Assembly (NCBI GenBank): GCA_033026295.1
Contig: CM065175.1
Coordinates: 1,725,501-1,789,500, forward strand
Reading direction: 5' to 3'
Length of the DNA: 64,000 nucleotides
From: Channa striata
Taxonomy: Eukaryota; Chordata; Actinopteri; Anabantiformes; Channidae
Part shown: positions 36,563-48,897 of the stretch, in pieces
How positions within the stretch are numbered: the stretch's first letter is position 1
How the letters are laid out: each line of letters opens with the position of its first letter
Position numbers and translations under genes: made by a program
Notes under the pieces: model-generated
Seen by the model: only the letters and a program-made list of their open reading frames with translations
The model's database searches: none
Told to the model about the DNA's origin: nothing

Positions 36563-39500
36563 TATAAACCAGTTAATTGTTTTGTTGATTTGAGTTAAAA
36601 TATGTGGTTCCTGTTCTCAGCATCTTTTTTCTGATCTGCCCCAGTAGCCCTGTCAGACATTACTTCATGGGCAGGTACCCATCATGTCTCTTGAGTCATT
36701 TAGAAGCTGAAAGATAGCATGTTCGATGATGGAACAGGGGAAGACAGAAACTAATTCTTATTGTCTGACTGATTGAACACACTTGATTAGAATTCATTCA
36801 GAAATGTTTCAGACGGGTTTTTTAGCATCTTTACGTAAAGAACAATGACTCTAATAAAACTGATGATATCAACTGATATAAAAGAAAAATTACAGGCATG
36901 TCTCACTTTACAGTTCAAAGAAAGTTGTCCACAGAGCATTGGGGCACATTTGTACGGCGTCTAGACAGAAGTTCAGGATGGGTGAGTTTTATCATGCTAT
37001 TGCTCACACCCTCTAAATGTGGCGAATTGCTGTGAAGTCAGTGGTCAGCGAGTCCAGGGGCCTGTTGGGATGCAGAAATGCAATGAGGCAGATCTAATCT
37101 CCCCTGACAGTGACATTGCATGACATTGACACTGCACTCTTTCTGAAGGTGAGGAAATCAGCTGGGACTTGGACCCCGGGGAGTTTTAGTGCGTCCTTGT
37201 ATGTGTGTGTTTAAATGTGTGAATTTTATGTGGCCGTCCGACCGATGGTGGAAGTAGATGTGTTTAAGGTGCAAAACTGCACACATAAAAAACGAATACA
37301 CATGCACACGCTTCCTGGGGGCACAGAGTTCTGAAGACTGCTGTGACAGATGAGCTACACTTTTTCCCACTCAGAAGATGCCCTGAGCATCAAAACAAGG
37401 AGGCTCAAGTGGAGGCGCACACGCCCGAAACCAATGAATGCCCACGCAGAAGCTCACAGCGTCGGCGTCAAGTGATGGACCAAACAGACGTATTTTGCTC
37501 AGAGGAGGAGTACAAAGTAGATCCTGCCTTTTTGTAATTGTGCATGTAAAAGCTCTCAGAAACGGCGGCACATACTACGTTAGTTTCAGCAGGTAGGCAA
37601 AGGTTTAGAGCTGTTTTAAGATAAATGATAAGGAACAAAAGTAAAGCTGAATGCAAACTCTGCTGCGCTAAAGTCTTAAGATCTAGTTGCTCACAGTCAT
37701 AGTCATGCTCCTCTGGAGTATGCTTAAAATGCTGGCAACATTGACAACGAACGTGGGTTAACATGAAGTTCTCTTTAATTTTCCAAAGTTATTTTACCTT
37801 CATATTCCCGTGTAGACTCTGCAGTCCATGTTGTCCATGCTTTTCCATGAAGGACCCCACCCTAAATCTTTCATTGTTTGTCTATTTCTCTTGCACCATA
37901 TTTGTCGAAACGCATGGGAATTTTCTTGTGTCTTGTGGGATTTGCTTAACTGCTTTTGATTGATGATGATTTTAGTGCCCACTAACTCATACTAGAAGCA
38001 AAACAGTTTACTGTACTTGTCACAGCACTCTCTATTGGCAAAACACGTGGGAATAAGTGGTATCAGAGTATCCATAATAAAAAGCCTGGGTGAGATAAGG
38101 TGAGTCATTAACCAGGGCCAAGTCAAAAATAGGAAGTAGAAATGCTGCCCTGAAGTGATGAAAGGAGCACTGAGAGCAGGATAGGGAACGAAACTACATC
38201 CACACTACGCAGAAACAGTGTGAAAATACCAGAGGAAGTGTGAGCCATTTAGCATCAGAAGCACAGAGCATCTAATAAGTGGCTGGATGTGTTCTTTACC
38301 TTGTCTGGGCCAGCAGACAGCAGAGCCTCACTTCAAACGGTAGTGGGATAAACCGCCTGCTAAGAGCTACGCTGAGGTTACTCTGCTGAGTTTGCCGATT
38401 ATTCCAGCTTTCTTAAAAATCTTTTTTACAGTAAGAACTGAATAAGCGGAAAACAGCAAAGTGAACATTGCCCCATGAAATTGTAAAAGTAATTCCGCGC
38501 TGACCACAAAATTCGTCAAAACACAATTTTATTACAGAACAGTCGTGTGCCAAAGTCTGACATCTGTTCTGTGATCTGCTCCCGAGCTGTTGTCTGGACT
38601 TAAGCCACGTTTAAAGGAAAAATATGTAACTATTTTCACACCTTTATGTGTGAAATAAAGCAACGTTTATTGTATATTTCTATCTCTTTTCAAAAGCTAT
38701 GTAATTAACATTCTAAATGGTGAGATTTCTGAGGGGGCATCCATCACCCCCCCCCTAAAAAACCCTCTATAGCTGTGGAGTACAGCATCCAGTTTGTTAT
38801 CCAGACATCTGGGAATCATTGATTAAAACAACAGGAACATATCTGGGTGTCAATCAGATTCTGCTGTATAAAAAACAACATTTCAGCTCTTGGTGTGTTG
38901 CACAGGGTTATTTTTATTTTTTTTGGCGCGATCATTTGGAGAGGTCAATGAAAGGAATAGCAAGTAAAGACAGGCAAAGGGCTGTTGGGCAGATGATGAG
39001 AGCCCGGCTGGAAAATCAGTAGGGGTGGAAGAAAAGAAAAGAAGATGAAAGCTACAGCAAGTGAAGGTAAAGCAAGGTGCAGAGAAGATGGGGGTGATGA
39101 AAGGGAGGGAGACGAAGTGAGGCAAGAGTTGGGAAAGAAAATGAAAAAAAGGCTTAAAGGAAAGTCGTGTCTAAAGATTCCTTTAGGTGACTAAATGTGG
39201 GACAGTTGCTTCTGAACGCTGACAGTCGGAGCAGTGCTTCACACCTTTCTGAAGTGGAGCCTCAGCTTTCTTGCTCCTCTCTTTCACACTCTATCTCCTG
39301 GTCTTCCTCTCCGCTTCTGCTTGCCCTCCGTTTTCATCTTTACCTCAGACTCAGAAGTGGCAGCATGTCAGTGGCCGAGCAGTGAAGCAAAACACATAAA
39401 ACGGAATTTGCCAGGGAAGCTGTGGACCTAACCTGTCTTGTTATTTCCTTTATAACCTCCAAGTTCTGTCAATCAAATTTCACGCTTCTCCCAACGTGTG

Positions 39501-39994
39501 ACTGAGCCTGGCCGAGCCCCTTGTGAGATTTATTAGAAAAGTCTTCAGAGCCGCACCAAGTGCCTGGTAACCAGGAAGCACTGACGATGAATTACAGCCT
39601 CTTCACAGCCTGGAAGGTCTCCGCCATAACATTGTTCTCGTCAAGATTTTTTTCTCTTTATGCACTTGATTTCATTACTGCCTCTGCATTTCCTGGAGTA
39701 AGGTCAATACTTTTTGAGCCTTTGAGAGACAATAAAGGCCAATAAGACAGGGACTAGGGCTTTATGTGATTATCATACTGAATCCTTTCCCACGAAGTGA
39801 GAATGCCACTGGCCGACAGCCACAGCAGCAGATTTAAACAAGCTGATAAATGCTGACCTTTAAATTGAAATGCCTTAGGATGTTAGGCGAATTCCTACAT
39901 AATAATAATAATTCTTCTCATCCGGCATCCATATGTTGTCTTCTACAGCTACGACAATGAGAAAAGAAGCCATTAGTTTAACTTTTAGTGCTTT

Positions 39995-40090
39995 TCCACT
40001 GCATGGTAACGGCTCAACTCAGCTCGACTTTGCTCACCGCTTTTTTAGTTCTTTGTGATGTCAAAAGGTGAGGTGAGACTTCACGTCACT
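39995..40090 (+). mobile_element. MITE fragment (Harbinger-like)
   Basis: The text agtgcttttccactgcatgg, taacggctcaactcagctcg and acttcacgtcact is a degraded copy of a common teleost non-autonomous element recognised by its cttttccactgca end. The opposite terminus was not found. Confidence 0.4.
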
Positions 40091-43084
40091 TCCACTTTGA
40101 CACTTTTAAGCAACCACAGTTGTTTCGTCTGTACTCTGAAAAGGTTCTTTTATTCCAAATTTCCTCTGATATCCTCAGATTCTCCTGTGATGATGCCGTC
40201 AGTGCAGATTTATGAGGTGTCACTTTGACAACCAGCTACGTTCGGGGTTCTATATCTGCCTTGGAAAGTATCCACTAGCAAGAAGAGTGGAACTGGTGGA
40301 CAAAATGTCACTGCACTGTCAACCCTGTCTTCTAAAATTATGTTTCTATATAACTGCAAAAGTGATATAAAACATATTGTTTTGAATTAAATAAACGGTA
40401 GATTGATTAAGGGAAAAGCAGTTACCAGGAGGTGGCGTAGAATGTTGGTGGGTGTGCAAAGCACAGGACTGTCAAACAAGACCCAACTTCGGTTTCTGAG
40501 TCCTGCCTCTGGTTACGGTCAGGCACGGATGCACTGACGTTAGGGTTAGAGAAAGATTGTGGATGTGTTCAAACATGAAAACAAGATTTGCATAAAATGA
40601 ATTAGATTTTCTAATATTACGCCAGCCCTAAGGGTCATCTGACCATAAACAGCTGCTGTATCTGCCTAAACACAACCATAATATACTTCAATAGCATGGT
40701 ATTCACACAAACTGGATCATATATTACGGCAGAAAACAAAACCAGATATTTTGCCGCAAGATCAAATATTTTGATGGACTGAAATATGTTGCCTGCTGAC
40801 TTTATATTGATATGTTCATCATAAGCGTATTTGCAACATTCCATTTAAGTTACACGTCAGCATTGTCTCATTATGTTCACAGGAAAGGTAATTTGACGGA
40901 AATTACGCACCTCAGGAAGAAAGTCATCGCCTTTCCACTTTAGCTATAGAGAAACCTCCTTTTTAGGAGACAGGCTTGGCACCGTGTATATATACAATAA
41001 AGACCGTTTGACTCTTGTATTCAAAAATGTAAACACTATGCTGAGATCCTTTTTTCAATTATAAATTGACTTTTTTCTCTCTGTTCAAGACATAGAAGAC
41101 AATGTAGCGTTACTAGCTGATGACATCAATCTGTCTCAAATTCTGCAAAGTCAGAATTAAAATTGCATTAAAATTGTTAAAATTGCAACTGTGCGAATTT
41201 GAAATAAATGTGTGGGGGAAAAAAAGGATAAATAAGCTACAAAACTTACTAATCCAACAGAAATGGTCACTCTTCTCTGATTCGTCAGGAGGATGAGCCT
41301 GACCAATCCTTTATCGCTTTGTCACGTTCCTCTCTGGGCATCAGATTTTGAGCAGTACAACATTAAATGTTTTTTGGCCACAAAATTCATATTTACCTTT
41401 AGCAGTAATTGGCACCATGTATATACAGTCAGCCCTGTGTTCCCAAGTCATTATCCAGACATTAGTGTCTCATTTCCTGCTTCTCCCTGTGCCGCCCACA
41501 GATTAGATTTTTAAGTGAATGTGCGGTTTTTAAGCGTTTGTACCTTTTGACTTCACCTGAGAGTATCACCCTATAATTGCGTCTTGTGTCAGCCGCTTAA
41601 TTCGTGGTAAAACAGCTTAATGCAGGGACCCTCCACCCTCTGGAAGATTAACTCTTTGTCCTCACATTGTTTGGTTTCTTCTTGTCACATGAACTGAGAT
41701 CTTACCCGGCTTCTGCTGCAGGGAGAGGTCACGTGTAAACATCATAATTGGAGAAGAAAACCTCATGCACAATTTATGAGAACACTATTTGCCATGCTTT
41801 CTTTTTAGATCACCGTCTCCAACTCTGAATAGTTAAGCAGTGCACACAATTACAGATATTATTTCTGTCCCCTGGATTAAAACCTAGCAGTAATTGCTCA
41901 GTTCAGAGGCTTCACGTTCTATTAACTGGTTTATTTATGTAAGGTTTGAGTCAATTGCAATTTAAAGGTTTGTGTAAACCCATTAGGATGAGAAATGCTG
42001 CACATATGCACAACATTCAGGGCGAGTCCAAGTAAAACACATCCACCAATCCAATCATCCTTACTACAAACATAGCTATTACCACCACACGGGTTGTGTG
42101 TAACACACACACACACAAACTCACATATCCTCTAGTGCGAATCTATTGCCTGGCTGCCTAAATAGGAGCAATCTTGTCAGATGGCTGCAGCACTGCTGTA
42201 GAATTGACCTTTTCATCAAGCAGTGGGCTGTAATTTGGGGTTAGTACAGCGGAGGATACAGATGGTGTTTGCTCTAATCAGGTTCTGTAGTTCATAGTGT
42301 TGGTTTCTCACAGTGGATGAAAGGGAAAGTACATTTTATAAGCGAAGTTACCATCTATTTTGTCACAAAAAATGTTGAATTGTCTCCAAAATATTTAACA
42401 CTGGAAAACAAAATTCTGCAAACTGCTGCATCATGTTCTTTGGCAGTTCTTTGGTGGATGGCAACTATGGTTGTTTTTAAGGTTGGAGAAAGTGGTGGAT
42501 GTGCCAGAGTTTGGAATGTGTTGTTGTTACTTCACTGTCAGGACTTTGATTCATTCTGAACACACTGGGTGAGGTGGGGAACATTGGACTGCTGATGGAC
42601 CATGTGAAACTACGGTGGTTTATAACCATCCAGCGAAGTAGGTACGTCTGTGTCAAAGTCGAATATCAAGAGAAGACTGAACCAGAGAAAATACTGAAGG
42701 TTGTCACCGGTGACAATTTATATTATAGTATAAAGTATTGGGAAATTTAGGGGGAAAAAAAATTTAATTAGTCAAAAGTTGTGTTTTGCCTAGAGATCAG
42801 TTACAGAATCCTATAGGGGTAGTCAATTATGATTTAAGGAGGACATGTCTTATGTACAGGTCCGCAGCATCACAATGTTTAAGTTGTACTATAATTTATT
42901 CCCACATTACAATTCTTGTACATATATACTGATGTAGCACTGTGAAGTCTACAACTCCACTTATTTTGCTCTGGAACTTTGGACTCTAGTTGGCTTTAAG
43001 ATCCTTGATTTTCTGTCGCCGAATTGCTGAATTCAGTGGGTAAATTTTTTCAAATGTAATTTTGTGCTTTTTCTCATAGTGGCG

Positions 43085-43265
43085 TTTCACATTCACATTT
43101 TCAACCACTGCCGCGCCTCTATTTTGGGAAGGCCCGCCCTACTCTGCCTGTGATTGGCTGATGTGCTCGACCTTGACAAATCTCAGTCCTCATGCCTAAA
43201 CTAATGGTGAGGAGTAATGGCCAATCAGAGACAGGCAGGACCTGGACCGTTGTCCATCTATTAGT
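43085..43265. other. GC-rich stretch with opposed CCAAT boxes
   Basis: Within an AT-rich region, tctgcctgtgattggctgat (near 43145) faces ggccaatcagagacaggcag about 60-70 bp later, so the two halves form an imperfect inverted repeat containing ATTGG/CCAAT. This may be the ends of a small MITE or a promoter-like element. No gene start is visible nearby. Confidence 0.4.
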
Positions 43266-43354
43266 GGCTGCTGCTATAGACAGATGTGCGATAAAGATGA
43301 ACTAACTCCAGAAAAATGTGAAGAGAATTGTTTGGAAAAAGGGAAAAAAATCTT

Positions 43355-43392
43355 GTCATGATGGATAAAAGCATCTGCTAAATGTAAACGTA
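43355..43392 (+). repeat. SINE-like repeat, group B (tail only)
   Basis: The text ggataaaagcatctgctaaa followed by tgtaaacg matches the tail of the copy at 54030-54065. Confidence 0.5.
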
Positions 43393-45474
43393 CAGCTGCC
43401 CTCTCACCTGTGTGTTGTGGTGTGGGCATGTACACCTGTAAAGGAACTGGTTCTCTTGGATTTTTTTATTCAATATTGTGACTGCTGACATAAGTAGCAG
43501 GATCATTTCTCTACTATTTAGGACTTCATCTGCTCACATTTAGCTACATGCAAAGTGTTTTTCAGTATAGATGGACAACGACATGAGCTGTACTTCTCTT
43601 GATTTGTTACTTTGACACAAACCAGTCACAGACTGTCCATTGACCAACCCAACCTCTGGCCATGTCTTTGGGCTACAGACTCCACCTGGTCCTTGACTAT
43701 AAAGCATCAGCAACCAAAACTAAAACTGACAATATAAATTATGATTATTTTCTATTATTTCTGACTAAAAATGGCTTTTCAATAATAATGACTTTTATTG
43801 GCTGCACACAGTATGTTTTGCCAAATTAATTGCAGCATCCTTGCATCTTTATTTTACACTTCTCTATAAAACGTCATAAATGTTGCCCAGATTACAGTCT
43901 TACATTGAGGTGACAAATTTACAATATGGTAAATTTTTGTGTAAGTGTCCTTATAAATGTTTTTGAACAGTGGACATTTCTCTCTACCAGCCATAGTAAT
44001 ACCAGCTGATGTAAATACAGAGCCACAGAGGTGATGGAAAGATCAACAGAGTTTAGTTAGGTTTAGGGAAACATCGTGACTGTATTGCAGCAGTTAAAAG
44101 AGGAAAACACAATAAAGTTGTTTGAAAGATACAGAATGGTATTTTACGTAAAGATAGTTTATAGATGAAACAAATCAGAATGCAGGATGGTAAGAGTTCA
44201 TGATAAAAGCTTGTGGTCTTGTGGACCAATCCAATCTACCTTAGTCCAATGTTCCCCTGACTTGATCCCGATGTTAAACGTCTCTTATTCACACTATCAG
44301 GACCAGTTACTGCTATTCATTGACTGAGGAACAGTTTTGTAGTTTACATTTCATATTTGCATTTGCAATTTATATTTCACATTCTCTGCTAACAGTGACA
44401 ATTTACGCTGTGCGTGCTTCTGTTTCGTGTATGGGCTCCACTAATTCTTTCAACTAACCATTAGGGAACTATTACCACTTCCAGGCGGGGACACTGGAAT
44501 GCAATTGGAAATATAATTACCAGTTTCAAAGTTGGTCCAATATTTACAGTGTGACATATAATTACACAAAACGCTGCATTCATAAATTGTGCACAGCCGC
44601 TCGCTAGTCCTTGTGGGGTTTCCATTGAGGCTATTTTGTACAGTAAAAGGGGTTATATTGTAGCTTATACTAGACAGTAACCAAAAGAAAATATGTCAAA
44701 ATTTAAATTTCCTCTGCATACATGCAGAATTTTATATTTCAAACCACTGGTGGGATGGTCTTTTTCAAATTAGTCACACATTCTTGCTGTAATTAAAATC
44801 TGTTGTTTGTTTTTTGAGTTGTAAACACTTTATATCCTTTGTGTGATACAAATTCATTGTTTAAGGTTTTTGTGAGAAAAATACGTAAGCACGTCTCTGT
44901 CACTCGCAGTGTCATGTGGTGTACAGATTTTCACCGTGAGGTCCTTTCATTTCTTGACTACTGTAGGTCACAGTGACTTAGACTGACCTGCAGTGCAAAC
45001 CGAGCAGCATTAAGAATTTTAAAGGCAGCAATGTTTACAGGCTTTTCAGCGAGGCCAGTAGATGGAAACCGAGAAAGCGACGAAGAAGAAGAGAACAAGG
45101 ATTGAGTGTGCTTGATGACTAGGAGGAAATCAGAATTAGAAGGAGGAAGAGGACCACAGAGTGATGAAGAGGCAACTGGAAGAAGGCGAATGCAACACAG
45201 ATCAAGCTGGACCTCTAGGTTTTTATTTCCTGCTCGTACCGTATAGGTTAGAGTTTGTAGTTACTGTCTGTTAAAGTCATTTAGGGGCGAGAGGAAACAC
45301 CTAGACTCAATATTTATGGTTTCAGATTTGTTGCAGGTGACATTTAGATTGTATTCAGGCAGTTATTAGGCTTAGAGCAGCTGGTGGCAAAGAGGTTGGG
45401 CAAAGAGAGGCTGAGTTCGATGTTGACACTGCAGGCAAACGTGTGGTCCAAGGCCGTGGTAAGTATGTACTGGA

Positions 45475-45790
45475 TGAAGAGGAGAGAACAGGGCAACAAA
45501 TCCTAGTGTGATGACGGATATGACTGGAGTGTATAGGACTGGCAGGATCAGGTGAGAGCTGTGCCAGTGATCAGCATCTCGGAGTCATGTAAGCACAGTG
45601 GTGCAGTTTTGGTGTAGAAAGCATCACTGGGGTCAAAGAGGATGCGGCTGCTGAGAGAGCCAAAGGACGTGGGCAGTAATAGGTCGTCAGTGACTTTGCC
45701 GAGGGCATTTCGGTGCTGCGTTTGCAGTGGAATGCTGCCATGCTTTGTGGGAGTCCAGGTAGGCTGCTGTTTCTCTTTGAAAGGCATAGG
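45475..45790 (-). pseudogene. LINE reverse transcriptase fragment (different copy/lineage)
   Basis: The minus-strand frame 45548-45787 contains LGKVTDDLLLPTSFGSLSSR followed by ILFDPSDAFYTK, which aligns by eye with the RT stretch before and at motif A (consensus ALLKVTNDLL...LLDLSAAFDT). It ends in MLITGTALT, matching the GTAL-WF block. The motif A Asp positions are partly altered (FDPSDAF). The fragment is too short and diverged from the other copies to assign firmly; CR1/L2-group or I-group are both possible. Confidence 0.65.
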
Positions 45791-46349
45791 CAGTTAAAGG
45801 TGGGCTGAATACCGCTGAAAGATTCAGTGTGTTTTTATAAGGTGGAAAGGAGAGTGGCAAAGTGAAGCAGGGAGGAACGCTATAAAGGAGAAGTTAATGG
45901 TGCAAAGGATGAGTGAACGATGAGAGGCGCTCATACACACAGAAAGGAATTCAGAATGGCCAGAGGGGGAAAAAATGGGGCTCAGGGGGCCTTTCAATAA
46001 CTGCAGTAAAAAGGGGGATGTGAACAGGTAGTTTGAATTTGATGAATTTGATTCAAAAAGAAAAGTCCATTAATAGTGAAAAAACAAGGTTCTTCTAATG
46101 TAATTTTGCCACAGCATTAATACTGGTGGTCTTAATAATGTCATAGAAGACCAGGGTCAGCATGGTCAGTCAGAGGAGTCCATGTCCATGTACCACTTCA
46201 GATCCTGTCCTTAAACTGAAGCAATAGGCACATTAAAGACAAAAATAAAACTCAAAAAAATATGGTAATTATGGCATTATGGTAAACAAAGAAGGGGGAA
46301 ACGTGGAGGGCGAAGAGCTAAGCTAAGGCTAACACCACACCGGCTATTT

Positions 46350-48294
46350 TTGCCCAGCATTTTCCTCGCTAATGTACAGTCGCTGGTGAAGAAAATGGAC
46401 GAGATTCGACTCAACATCAACCACAGCAAGAGACTCTGGAACTGTAACATCACAATCTTCACCGAAACTTGGTTAAACAGCGGTATACCGGACAATCCTA
46501 TCACCCTAGCTGACCACTACACGTTCTGGGCAGACAGAACGGCAGATGACTCCGGTAGGACCAGAGGAGGAGGACTGTGCATTTATATTAGCTTGGTGCA
46601 CGAACTCTGTCGTTGTTGGGAGACACTTCTCAACGAACCTATAGTTTCTCATGGTTAAGTGTAGACCATTCTATCTGCCACGGGAGTTCACCTCCACCAT
46701 TATAACTTCTGTTTACGTTCCTCGCGACGCTGATGCCAAGCTTGCTATGAACGAACTTCATACGGCCATCAGCAAACAACAGACTGCTCACCCGGAGGCA
46801 GCATTTATTGTTGCTGGAGATTTTAATCACTCCAACTTAAAGGCAGTGCTGCCCAAATTTCACCAGAACATGTCTTGTCACACCAGAGGAAACAAAAAGC
46901 AGGACCCTGTATACACAAACATGGCTGAAACCTACGCTGTGACCCCCCACCTGGGACAATCAGATAACCTGTCTTTGTTCCTCACCCCCGTGTACTCACC
47001 ACTCATCAAACTTGGGAAGCCATCAGTGAGGAACACCAAAGTGTGGCCAGTGGGGGCTGAATACACATCAGGACAGGTTTCAACACACAGACTGGAGTCT
47101 GTTTGCTTCCCAGGCCACCAGTGGCTTTCAGACGGACATCAACAGCTACACTTCCTTTGTTCTGGATTACATAAATGCCACCATAAACAGTGTTACATCC
47201 CAGATGCAGATCACCACATACCCAAATTAGAAGCAATGGACGAACAAGGAGGGAGCCTCCTGCTGAAGGCATGTAATGCTGCCCACAGATCCGGTGACGC
47301 AGAAGCCTACAGCACTTCCAGGGCAAATCTGAAGAGGTACTGCTACAAACTAAAGCTAGAGGAGCACTTTTCCAACTCTGACCCTCGACGCATGTGGCAG
47401 GGCATTCAGGCCATTACGGACTACAAACACAGCCACTCTACCCTCCCGGACACAAATGTCTCCTTCCTGAACCAGCTTAATGACTTTTATGCTCGCTTTG
47501 AAGGACACAACAAAGAACCTGCCACCAAAATCACTCCTTCAACCAACCACTCACCCATCATTCTCACCTCCACAGACGTCTACACCGCAGTGAGCCAGGT
47601 CAACGTGCACAAGGCTGCTGGACCAGACAGCAGGAGTGTCCCACCTACACTAGACCCACACCAGTTTGCCTGCCATGGCAACAGGAGCACAGAGGACGCA
47701 ATCTCCATTGCACTGCACTCTGTGCTCACACACCTTGACAATAACAACAATTATGCACGGATGCTGTTTGTTGACTTCAGCTCAGCATTCAACACTGTAA
47801 ACTTAGAGACCAGGACATTAACACCCTACTCTGTTACTGGATCATGGACTATCTGACCAACAGACCACAGCATGTTAGGTCAGACAACCTCTGTTCCTCC
47901 ACAATCACGCTCAACACTGGTGTACCACAGGGCTGTGTGCTGAGCCCTTTCCTCTACTCCCTCTTGACCCATGAATGGATATAACACCATCATTAAGTTT
48001 GCAGATTATACTACAGTGATCAGTCTCATCAACAACAACGATGAGACTGCCTACAGGGAGGGGGTCCAGCATCTGGCCACTTGGTGCACAGATAATAATC
48101 TGCTCCGTAACACCAACAAGACCAAGGAGCTCATTGTGGACTTCAGGAAGGAGAAAAGAGGCTCACATGATCCCATCTACGTTAATGGATGGCCGTTGAG
48201 CCTGTTTCATCCTTCAAGTTCCTGGGGACTCACATCTCAGAGGACCTGTCCTGGACCACCAACACCACCAGCCTTCTTGAGTGTTCTCAAGTAG
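46350..48294 (+). pseudogene. LINE ORF2 (AP-endonuclease plus reverse transcriptase), inactivated
   Basis: The endonuclease begins IFLANVQSLVKKMDEIRL, with the TETWL box, then GRTRGGGLCIYI. A frameshift near 46620-46650 moves the frame to 46651-47856. The GDFNH box is intact, but the last motif reads GQSDN where SDH is expected, so the catalytic His is lost. After AAGPD (near 47625) the sequence jumps to PPTLDPHQFA, removing the RT finger region of roughly 70-90 residues. Motif A is present (LFVDFSSAFNT). After a frame break the GVPQGCVLSPFLYSLLT box follows (about 47920-47968), and the catalytic box reads FADY instead of FADD (47998-48009). The C-terminal thumb is cut off after the KRGSHDPIYVNG and HISEDLSWT regions. 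The mutations at both active sites make it certain that this copy is dead. Confidence 0.87.
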
Positions 48295-48325
48295 AAGAGG
48301 CGCTGGTGAGCCTTCTACTTGAGAA
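48284..48325. repeat. inverted repeat (14-bp arms) in LINE remnant
   Basis: The arm ttctcaagtagaag (48284-48297) is the exact reverse complement of 48312-48325, and a third partial copy (ccttctactcaag) follows. It sits where the LINE ORF2 sequence is broken off, so it probably marks a rearrangement or deletion junction. Confidence 0.85.
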
Positions 48326-48450
48326 GGCCTTCTACTCAAGAAAAACCATCTTCCAAATATAATGATCCATATATTCCCTTGTACATATTTTCTAGAGGTA
48401 ACTTATAACCTATATCCTGCACTTGCTGCTTATTGCACTTCTGGTTAGAC

Positions 48451-48693
48451 CAGTGCTTCTCCAGGGGGGGCGTGTGTGACCCTGGGGAACATGCTTTTTT
48501 TGCCGTACTAGAATAAAGTGTAATTGCAGATCCAGTCCAGTAGTTGGCAGTGGCGCTCTCATTGTCAGAGTGTGCGCAGGGAGGATTAGCTCTATGGTGT
48601 TGGGTTTATTTTGCACCGAGGAGGCGACCCCTGATGGGAAAAGCCGAAAGAGAAGTAGTAGTAGTAGTAGGCGACATGAAGTGAGAAGCACTG
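48451..48693. mobile_element. hAT-type MITE nested in the LINE
   Basis: Perfect 11-bp terminal inverted repeats (cagtgcttctc ... gagaagcactg) bound a 243-bp insert flanked by an exact 8-bp target duplication, ggttagac (48443-48450 and 48694-48701). An 8-bp duplication and CAGTGNTTCTC ends are hallmarks of hAT transposons. Removing the insert restores the LINE 3' untranslated sequence. It encodes no transposase. It also carries an internal copy of the ggcgacccctgatggg tail block followed by (GTA)n, at 48622-48670. Confidence 0.92.
48622..48670 (+). repeat. LINE/SINE-type tail block inside the hAT MITE
   Basis: This is identical over about 30 bases to the block at 6465-6495, followed by an agtagtagtag tract. 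Its presence between hAT ends implies a third-level insertion or an element captured before the MITE spread. Confidence 0.75.
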
Positions 48694-48859
48694 GGTTAGA
48701 CATAAACTGCATTCCTTGTACTTGTACATGTGTTATGACAATAAAGTTGAATCTAATCTAATCTAAAAACATGTACAGTAATTGTTTTAAAATGTTCATA
48801 GGCCACGGTCTGTAAAGGTAGAGCTGATTTTAAGCAATGGAAAGAACATGCATTTTATA

Positions 48860-48897
48860 TAGGTGGTAATAATGTTGTGGTTGGTCGGTGTAATCCT
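48860..48897 (+). repeat. Tc1-like terminal fragment
   Basis: The text aggtggtaataatgttgtgg followed by ttggtcggtgta is the same end sequence as 23797-23840, in the opposite orientation. Confidence 0.45.

Larger units (their letters stand above)
46275..48760 (+). mobile_element. Rex1/CR1-like LINE, broken, with nested hAT MITE
   Basis: The element spans an endonuclease start, an RT domain and a 3' untranslated region ending tgacaataaagttgaatcta followed by a short (ATCTA)n-type tail. The 5' part (from about 46275) starts close to ORF2. A 243-bp hAT MITE interrupts the 3' untranslated region at 48450. Several frame breaks and internal deletions make this copy immobile. The Rex1/CR1 assignment rests on recognition of its protein motifs, not on a search. 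Confidence 0.87.

Noticed and set aside
45005..45180. AG-rich stretch as an exon with nuclear-localisation-like basic residues
   Set aside because: No sustained frame or splice pair was found; this is a simple purine-rich tract.
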